Assembly (NCBI RefSeq): GCF_000005505.3
Contig: NC_016132.3
Span: 7,688,001-7,752,000 of the forward strand
Reading direction: 5' to 3'
Origin: Brachypodium distachyon
Lineage: Eukaryota; Streptophyta; Magnoliopsida; Poales; Poaceae
DNA: 64,000 nucleotides
Part shown: positions 56,373-64,000 of the stretch, piece by piece
How the letters are laid out: each line of letters opens with the position of its first letter
Numbering within the stretch: the stretch's first letter is position 1
Translations under genes and position numbers: made by a program
Notes under the pieces: model-generated
Told to the model about the DNA's origin: nothing
Database searches by the model: none
What the model saw: the letters and a program-made list of their open reading frames with translations, nothing else

Positions 56373-57875
56373 ATGCCGCCGCCGCCTCTGCCGCAGGCGC
56401 TCCACCACGCCTTCTCCTTTCTCACCCGCCTCGACTCCCCGCGGCACCTCCTGCAGACCCACGCCTACCTCCTCCCCCGGGGCGGGCACCGCAACGCGCG
56501 CCTCCTCTCCGCGCTCCTCCTCGCCTCGCTCCGCCTCCCGCTCCGCCCCCACGCCCTCGCGCTCCTCCGCCGCATCCACCCTTCCTTATCCCTCAACGCC
56601 GCCGCCAAAATCCCCCACCTGCGCGGCACCCTCGGCCCGCAGCTCCACTCCGTCATCGTCCGTGCCGGGCTTGCCTCCGACGCGCACGTATCGGCCAGCC
56701 TCATCCAGACGTACTTCTCCTGCGGCCGCGTCGCCTCCGCTCGCAGCGTGTTCGATCAGACGACCGACAAGGACATCTTTTGCTGGAATGTCATGATCTC
56801 GGGGTATGTGAAGTCTGGGAACTTGGCTTGCGCGCGCGAGCTGTTCGATGTTATGCCGGCAAGGAATGTGGTGTCGTGGACGACTGTGATTGGGGCATAT
56901 GCGCAGATGAAACAGCCAGTGGAGGCAGTCGAGGTCTTCCGGAGGATGCAGGTGGAGGAAGGGATCGAGCCGGATGGGGTGGCGTTGCTGTCGGTGTTGT
57001 CAGCTTGTGGGGATCTTGGCGCGGTTGATTTGGGGGAATGGGTGCACAGGTTCGTGGTGAGGCGGGGGTTATGCTGGCAGATACCACTGATGAATGCAAT
57101 CATTGACATGTATGTTAAATTGGGGTGTGTTAGGAAGGCAGTGGAGGTGTTTGAGGGTATGGATCAGAAGAGCGTTGTGACTTGGACGACGGTGATCGCT
57201 GGGTTTGCGTTGCATGGCCTTGGTTTGGAAGCTATTGAAATGTTTCGCCGGATGGAGATGGAGAATGTGGCACCAAATGACGTCACCTTTCTTGCAATCC
57301 TGTCAGCATGTAGCCATGTTGGATTGACTGATTTGGGTCGCTGGTATTTCAAAATAATGGTTTCTCAGTACAGGATTAAGCAACGAGTTGAACACTATGG
57401 ATGCATGGTTGATCTACTTGGCCGTGCTGGTTATTTGATGGAAGCTCAAGACTTGGTTCAGGACATGCCTTTCAAGGCAAATGCGGCAATATGGGGAGCT
57501 CTTCTTGCTGCTGCTCGGACACATGGTGATGCTGAGCTTGGAAAACAAGCTTTGTTGCATTTGATTGAGCTTGAGCCTCACAACAGTGGGAACTATATTC
57601 TTCTATCTAATATTTATGCAGAACAGGAGAGGTGGGATGATGTGAGCAAACTTCGAAAGCAAATGAAAGACAGGGGCCTAAGAAATGTACCGGGGGCAAG
57701 TTCTATTGAAGTCGATGGCATGGTTCATGAGTTCACTTCGAGAGATGGATCACATCCTTGCTTACACAAGATATGTAAAGTACTATGTGAGATCACCACT
57801 GACATGAAATCCATTAGTTTTGTTGCTTTGCTCCCTGAAGCATTGCATGATATTGAAGAAGGGCAAGATCATTAA
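56373..57875 (+). CDS. Pentatricopeptide repeat protein, PLS class, E-type
   Basis: Intronless, 500 aa. PPR proteins bind organelle RNA, and E-class members take part in C-to-U editing or other RNA processing in mitochondria or plastids (family knowledge). Repeats are visible from residue about 90: SASLIQTYFSCGRVASARSV, CWNVMISGYVKSGNLACARE, SWTTVIGAYAQMKQPVEAVE, NAIIDMYVKLGCVRKAVEVF, TWTTVIAGFALHGLGLEAIE and HYGCMVDLLGRAGYLMEAQD. The E motif follows (AAIWGALLAAARTHGDAELG to NIYAEQERWDDVSKLRKQM) with an E+-like VPGASSIEVDG. There is no DYW domain, so it would need a partner for deamination. The ATG at 56373 fits the family start; the frame is open upstream without an ATG. The Arg/Pro-rich N-terminus could be an organelle transit peptide. 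A damaged copy is at 28.9 kb. Confidence 0.9.
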   Translation: MPPPPLPQALHHAFSFLTRLDSPRHLLQTHAYLLPRGGHRNARLLSALLLASLRLPLRPHALALLRRIHPSLSLNAAAKIPHLRGTLGPQLHSVIVRAGLASDAHVSASLIQTYFSCGRVASARSVFDQTTDKDIFCWNVMISGYVKSGNLACARELFDVMPARNVVSWTTVIGAYAQMKQPVEAVEVFRRMQVEEGIEPDGVALLSVLSACGDLGAVDLGEWVHRFVVRRGLCWQIPLMNAIIDMYVKLGCVRKAVEVFEGMDQKSVVTWTTVIAGFALHGLGLEAIEMFRRMEMENVAPNDVTFLAILSACSHVGLTDLGRWYFKIMVSQYRIKQRVEHYGCMVDLLGRAGYLMEAQDLVQDMPFKANAAIWGALLAAARTHGDAELGKQALLHLIELEPHNSGNYILLSNIYAEQERWDDVSKLRKQMKDRGLRNVPGASSIEVDGMVHEFTSRDGSHPCLHKICKVLCEITTDMKSISFVALLPEALHDIEEGQDH

Positions 57876-58733
57876 GTAAGAGCACTATTCACATCATAGG
57901 CCAGGTGTGCCAAGCTAAAGTTCAGTGAAATTGGCAGCATGGTTAACGAGCTCACACGGTCACACCTAGAGTGAATTCCATCCAAGGAATGTAAGAGAAT
58001 AAGCAGTGGTTGTGTACAGAGGGTCGAAAGTCAGATAGCTCATCCTTGATGGACTAGTTGTTCCGTGAGAGATTTTGTTCTTTGGATCTAAAGTGAGCAA
58101 GCGCGCAGCTTTATTTACAGGTACGAGAACCATCTACCAACTACAACGAGCCTCTTATTTGATATTGACTGTTCAGTTGTTTCCACAGGCTTCATCTTTT
58201 GCAACATATATTGAACAAATGGACCACACCGTTTTTAGCTTTACCTTCATTTTTCTAAAAGGGAACGCAAAGCCTCCCGGCCTGTGCATCCTCGGATGCA
58301 CTGATGCACATTTTCAGCTTTAATAAAAAATGTATAGTATAGTCATTGAAGTTGCTGTTCTCAAGGAGTCCTTATTGCGTGCACTACTATCACATCTAAA
58401 TGAATCAGCGAAAATGCTTTAGAAACTTAAAAGTTACTTTCTCTGAGTTGGTACTGTGCGGGTTCTTCTTTATATACTGTATCAGATACTTTTCAGTATG
58501 CTATGTCGAATTTCTCATACAATCGTTCGTTCGTTATTAATTTATTACACTTCCTTACAAGTTCCATTTTGGTCCTACGAGAATCCAGCTGTAATCAAAC
58601 CAACTGTTGCAGCAACGCAGCACCAGATCAGCAATTCACCTACTACTCTATGTCAAACCGGCAATACATTTCCTGAAGTAGTGCTCTCTTAAAACTGAGT
58701 ACTACCTCTTAAAAATGACAAATTACAGTTACT
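57876..58733. other. Convergent 3' region between PPR and kinesin genes
   Basis: Holds the 3' UTRs of both genes. Bases 57984-58023 are shared with the PPR duplicate at 30421-30460. No other gene seen. Confidence 0.6.
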
Positions 58734-61700
58734 TTAGAGCATCAAGCTCTGAAAGAAGTCGTGCTCTAATCCAAGGCTGACAGTGCCTAATCCTAGAAGA
58801 ACACCGACCCATGCTGTTCGGAGAGCTTGAAAGAACTTTGTCAACTTTCCTGTACACAAGAACACAATCAGTAAACATAGAGCCTCTGCAATAGGGATTA
58901 GGGACTATATATACAATGATAGAAGTGCAAGTCAAGACCACTGAAACGAACAAATGGTGCTATTTTTTAGGCTATTGTGCAGTTCGTTTTATGTTAAAAA
59001 TGATAACAAGGTAAAGATTTAGACTACATTTTTGTAGTGTAAGACCAGGTATATTCCATAATTTTCATTAATTGCTATATAAACTGTTATCCTATTAATA
59101 AATGATTTTGCCAATTCACTATCCTTCATAGAAACAGCTTAAACAATATCCTTAGCTACATAAAGACTCATGTTAGCATCGTGTGTAAGTCTATATTATC
59201 AACCATAACTTGAAGTTTCAGAGTGCCTATTCTAGACTCACTCTGGGATGGAACTCTATAGCTTATACTTAGTAGCTCTTCAGTTTTCAACAATGAAGAC
59301 CAGGACTATGCTATATGTTCTACAACTTACTCTCTAGCAGCAATTGGAGTAATCAGTAAAACACACATGATAAACCAGTTTTTTCACGTTTCTTTGCATG
59401 TGCATGCTTGTTGTCTTCAAAATGATCTGCCACCTGTACATTCTTTCGATTTGTATTGCCTCAGCTATGCTTAAAAGTATTCGGTTTCCACTAAAATTTC
59501 TATAAGTACCATTCTGCTATGATCTTTTCTCAATGTGCCTTAAAATAGCAAAATATGGATTGTGGATAGGATGGAGACAACATCTCTATACTACTCCCTC
59601 CGTCCCATATTAAGTGTCGAAATATTACATGTATCTAGACATTTTTTTTATGTATAGATACATCCATATTTGGACAAATTTGAGACACTTAATATGAGAT
59701 GGAGGGAGTATATATGATTCAGGTTAAATCATTGGCAGGTGTTTGCAAGACTTGACTAGATGTGGATGCAGCACAATTTATTTATGTTATACAAATATGA
59801 CATTAAGCATCACATGATTGGAACTTGATCTTTTCCCCTTTTTTTCTCTAAAATAATCTACTTGTGCATATGTATATTGTAAAGTATTTTTTATATGCCA
59901 AGCCATTCTCCTACTTTGATTTCAAATTTATATGAAATAACATTAGAAAATCCAGATGGCGCTAGATGTATAACGATGACCTTCTGTTGGCAAAAACAAA
60001 ATTGACAGGATGTTGGCAAATACATTATCCTGGAAGCACATTCCCCAATGTTAGATTGCATTACCTATGTTGTGTTCCTCTTCTTGGAACCTGATTCCAG
60101 GATTTGTACTTGGATCAGCTTTTGATTCCTTTTCTGGCTTTAGCATGCACTCATTCAGCTCTTCTTGAAGCGATCTTCTGGACCTCCCATGATTTGCAAG
60201 AGTTCCACTTTTATGTTTCTTTGATTCGTCTTTGCTGCAAAATTCTTTTGATGGAGGACTGCATAATTCTACTGCAGCTAAATGATTAGCAGTGTGCCTG
60301 ATATCCTTTAAATTGTGTGGTGGGTAACGAAGTGTCATGTCGCTTTCTTCATCATGTACCTGTTTACAACCTTCAGTCTTTTCCATCTTAATTGGTGAAG
60401 GAATACTGGGAGTTTCCTCTTCAGTTACTTTGGGAACAGTTAGAACCATTTTATTTTGACATGTGCCAGTGTTTTCAAGTATTTGTTGGTGGATCCATTT
60501 ATCAATGTCTATAATCCCTCTGTCTTCAGTTTTGTTCTTCATATTTCCTGATTCTGTAAGTTGGCATTCTTTGAAGGAAAGACCCTGTGATGGTTTCTCG
60601 TGTTCTGAGAAAATCACCTGTTTTATCTCGTACTCTGATGCTTCTTGGCTGCATTCAGTTCCATCTAGTATGCTCGGTGTCCAATTCATGTCACTTGTCA
60701 TGGAGAGACTGCATTCAGAGCTGCATTCTGACTGCCAAGTGTTAGCATTTAGTGGAAGCCTTACAGATTCAGCATAAACTGAGGAAGGCCTTCTCTTTGG
60801 TGGCACTGGTGGTTTCATCCTGTTAATGCTGGGAATGCTGTTATTTAAGCCTATCCTTTGCTGGCTAGCAGCAGTTGGCTTCATGAACCTTGGCAGCCCA
60901 GAAGAAACTTCTCCACGATTCTTCAAACTTCGTACATTCTTTAATATGTCAATCTTCAGTTGTTCAGTGGATGGATGTGAAATGATTAAATTTGTGCTAA
61001 AAGATGGCTGGGGCCCTTTCAGATGCTCCATTGTCTCCTCAAGCTTCTTAACTTTTCTTGTAATATCTTCACATTCTTGTTCCAAATCACTGACCTTCTG
61101 TTCTAACTCCATTAGCAAATGTTCCTTCCTTGCTTTTACCTCCTGATTGAGAACAATATATTAGTTCCTTTTTCTGTAGAAAAGAGTGTTATGTAGTACA
61201 TAAAAATAGAAGCCAACATATAAAACAGTTAGGTAGCTTATCATGGCAATTTCTGGTTTCTGGGACATTCATTTCCCTCGAACAATTTCTGGGACATTCA
61301 TTAGTCTTGGCAGATTTAATAGCCTCTTATTATTATCAGGAGTTGTCTTTTTATCAATTCAAATGTCTTGGTATTAGTTTTCATTAATTGAACTACTTTA
61401 ATGTTTGACAAATAGCAGTGATGAATATATTCAGTTTTTTTCTCTCAAAAATATACTCATGTTAGTCGTAGTTGCAAAAGCTTACTGGCGATTCTTCACT
61501 TTCTAGGCGAATGCTTCTCACTCTTGTTGCAAAACCCAAGGTACAGATTGTCTCACAAAAATCGTTCTCATCTGGTCTGATATGGACAAGCATCAATGTT
61601 TTTGACTCGCATCCTGTGAACATGAATACAGTATGATGAGCTACACGAAATCTGGGTTTGTAAAACTAGAAAGCAATAAACTGCCTTTGAAACACTTAGC

Positions 61701-64000
61701 GAGTCTCTGTTTACCTAGAGAGTCTCTCAGGACTTGTGTAAGCTTACTATTCCTGCAAGAAAAAAGTGAAAGGTTACCGTTGTCTTGAACTTTACTGATG
61801 AAATGGCAAACTTTTGTGCCAACTGCGGAGCATGAGCATGAGGAATTTCACTTACCTGTAAGGTACATGAGCTTTTTTAGTTTGTAATGCATCAATCACA
61901 TCCCCTAGGGCTGACAGTGACAAATTAATGGCTTTGCCTTCCTTGAGCCTTTTCCCAGTTGCTTTTGTCTTTACAAGTCTTTCACTTCCACCTAGATCAA
62001 TCATCCATAATTTGTTTTTTGCTTGTTTTCTCTCAGGTGCATTGAAGGAGGTCAATGATATGCGAATCAAACTGTCGCATAAATGAATAGAAAAAAAGAG
62101 TACATGTTAGCTATCCCTCCATCTTGTTCTGTTTCTAAAAGCAGTCATTTTTTATTCAAGCAGTAGCTTTAATAAGCATTTGTTATCAACTTTTGATTCA
62201 GGGCCTCTTTCAGTCAGGTGCAACCATGGTTAATATCTTCTCAATTGCTACAAAAATAAGATATACTTTCTCAATTTAATAAATATGTTACCAGTGAGAT
62301 CTGCTTGATGTGGAATTAGCCATCGTGGACGCTGTTGATCTAAGACGGGTCCCCATGCCATATAATCTTTTCACTTCTTGAAAATTATTCACAGTAATTG
62401 CCACTAGGTTTTCAATCTCAATGCCACCATCAGGATCTGTTTTAATTGAGAGGCTGTATCCAGAGATGCATTAAATACTGATTTACATAAACAAACGATG
62501 GTAAGGGTGCACAGATATATAACATAAAAGCTAGTTAACCCACACTATCAAAATTACAGGAACAACTCAAACAACTCATATCTCAAGCAGATGATGTAAG
62601 ATTCTCTTTCGTAGGAAATGATTCTCTTTCAGTCAGATCCTTAAAGGCATTAAATTTCAAAGTTACATCATTCACATATTTCCTTGTTGTCTATGCATTA
62701 ATGGTGTTTACATGTACAAGAAATCATGACCGATTATGTAACCTGTGTTGCACATATGTAGTAGTATAGGGATGGCACAGTATGTCACTCTTGTGAATTT
62801 TTTTCAGAACTTTAAATTGGACAATAGTGATACTAAATAAAATCAATGATCTAAATAATTTCATAATGACATGAGGTATATCTTTACTTCTTAGAGTTGG
62901 TGGTCGTCCGTTCACTCCACTAAGACTATTCCTTATAATGCTAAAAAAATGAACATAATTACACCCATTCAATATGATAGATATATGTCATGATCTTTTG
63001 ACTACAACTGATTGGATTGATGCATATCTTTAGATAATTGTTATCCAACGCATAATTTAGGAACATGAGAATATCTTTACTTCTTATAAAGATCTGAGTT
63101 GTTGGTCATCCGTTCATTCCACTAAGACTTCCTTATAATGCTAGAAAATGAACATAATTACACCCATTCAGTACGGTAGATATATGTATCGCAATCTTTT
63201 TTTTTTGCAGGGAATTTATCTTAATCTTTTGACTACAAATAATTGCATTGATGTATATCTTTTGTTATCCAGCACATAATTTAGGAACATAAGGATAAAA
63301 GTGCAATTAAGCGACTTATGCAACAAAAAATCCGTAGCGCGCATGTTCATTTAGGTAGTCTTCATATAAGTTCATAAAGTTACTTCTACAACCTGAAGCC
63401 AGGAACCTGTACATGTATTTTGGTTTGATGTGGAAATTATAGCAGCAGATTCACATACCCTGACAGCTTTATATCAGTGCAGGCACGTGCTAACCAAAAA
63501 TTGGAAAATATTGACGAGTCAACCGAGCAAGCTCTCATGCCGTTAGATTGGAAAGAATTCTGCAGCATACCCAGAAAGTTCACCCGACTGAATTTTAATG
63601 ACTTCCAACACACCTCTTAAAATATTCAACCATAGCTGCAGTACATTTTTATAGTATGGATTCAATATCATTGGAAATTGATTCAACATAATTTGACAAT
63701 GAACACTGAACTGACACTTGTTAGTTATTCATTGCTGTTGCTCTACATCAGTCAGGATTCAGGAACTGACCCCAATTCCCATTTCTTATGTTTGTTATAA
63801 GTGGGAAAGTAGAACTAACATATCTTAGATATGTTATAGTTTGTTTCTCTTTGTATTCTAATAATAAAACATACGGTAAAAGAAACCTCATTACTGGTCT
63901 TGCAAGAAAGTTCCATCAAGTTAGCCAATTACCTGGGCGCATTCGGAAACCCATTGGTTTTGTTTCCTGGAACTAACAAATCTCGAAGGTTCCCCATATA
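58734..64000 (-). CDS. Kinesin-like motor protein, KIN-14-like, with C-terminal hydrophobic tail (partial, 5' end outside)
   Basis: Kinesins use ATP to move along microtubules. Eight minus-strand exons join in phase: 64000-63933 (partial), 62453-62292, 62071-61856, 61752-61715, 61613-61486, 61142-60065 and 58849-58734, as far as I can place them. The motor parts are [25 protein letters not shown] (switch I), [15 protein letters not shown] (switch II), [32 protein letters not shown] and [15 protein letters not shown] coiled coil follows ([20 protein letters not shown]), then a long polar tail with [12 protein letters not shown]. The last exon encodes [32 protein letters not shown] and a short end, a likely membrane segment. 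P-loop exons lie right of the window. The motor resembles plant kinesin-14 (inference). Confidence 0.85.
59592..59710. mobile_element. Stowaway-like MITE in kinesin's last intron
   Basis: TACTCCCTCCGTCCCATATT with inverted AATATGAGATGGAGGGAGTA; 119 bp. Confidence 0.9.
62878..63300. repeat. Tandem duplication in a kinesin intron
   Basis: Two copies of a unit of about 195 bp (TATCTTTACTTCTTA, ATCCGTTCATTCCACTAAGA, AACATAATTACACCCATTCA, CATAATTTAGGAACAT). The second carries an extra T-rich block of about 30 bp near 63190-63220. Confidence 0.8.

Overview
The window reads as nuclear DNA of a grass, most likely a pooid such as Brachypodium or a close relative (inference). The evidence is many short Stowaway-type MITEs with TACTCCCTCCGT ends, GC-rich first exons, GT-AG introns with plant-like exons, a MIR169 hairpin, plant-only gene families (F-box/FBD, E-class PPR, CC-NB-LRR) and a Tat-lineage Ty3/Gypsy element. 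Gene density is fairly high for a grass, and most repeats are small. I had no searches, so family names rest on motifs read from the translation.

Layout. 1-3.2 kb: a 5'-truncated L1-type LINE (minus) with a 15-bp target-site duplication. 3.8-6.1 kb: a FAD synthetase-like gene (minus) that lacks the usual C-terminal domain and may carry a frameshift. 6.2-12.1 kb: repeats and MITEs. 12.2-14.0 kb: a three-exon F-box/LRR/FBD gene (plus). 17.8-21.7 kb: a six-coding-exon gene for a Mediator-associated-protein-2-like nuclear protein (plus), with a MITE and a Helitron-like element in one intron. 24.4-24.6 kb: a MIR169 precursor (plus). 25-28.8 kb: LTR remnants, hAT-like sequence and a GC-rich foldback element. 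28.9-30.5 kb: a decayed partial copy of the PPR gene found at 56.4 kb. 30.6-40.2 kb: a divergent NLR pair. 41.0-41.7 kb: a tandem array of about 189 bp. 41.96-55.21 kb: a complete 13.25-kb Tat-type Gypsy element (minus) whose opposite strand carries its own gene. 56.4-57.9 kb: an intact E-class PPR gene (plus). 58.7-64 kb: the 3' part of a kinesin gene (minus) that runs off the right edge.

The most interesting system is the head-to-head NLR pair at 30,566-40,151. The plus-strand member (1,356 aa as modelled) has an AP2/ERF DNA-binding-type domain at its N-terminus, fused in frame to CC, NB-ARC and LRR domains. The minus-strand member (1,065 aa) is an ordinary CC-NB-ARC-LRR, except that the conserved MHD position reads T-H-G and the C-terminal tail is duplicated. 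This arrangement matches the known sensor/executor design of paired plant immune receptors with integrated decoys, such as RGA5/RGA4. The AP2 domain has lost several residues that bind DNA in ERF proteins, and its end has been copied further along the protein. It therefore looks like an integrated decoy for pathogen effectors that target ERF transcription factors (inference).

The Gypsy element adds a second unusual system. On the strand opposite gag-pol, between integrase and the 3' LTR, lies a separate gene with its own TATA-like box, a GC-rich minisatellite in its leader, and clear GT-AG introns. This antisense gene is typical of the Tat lineage.
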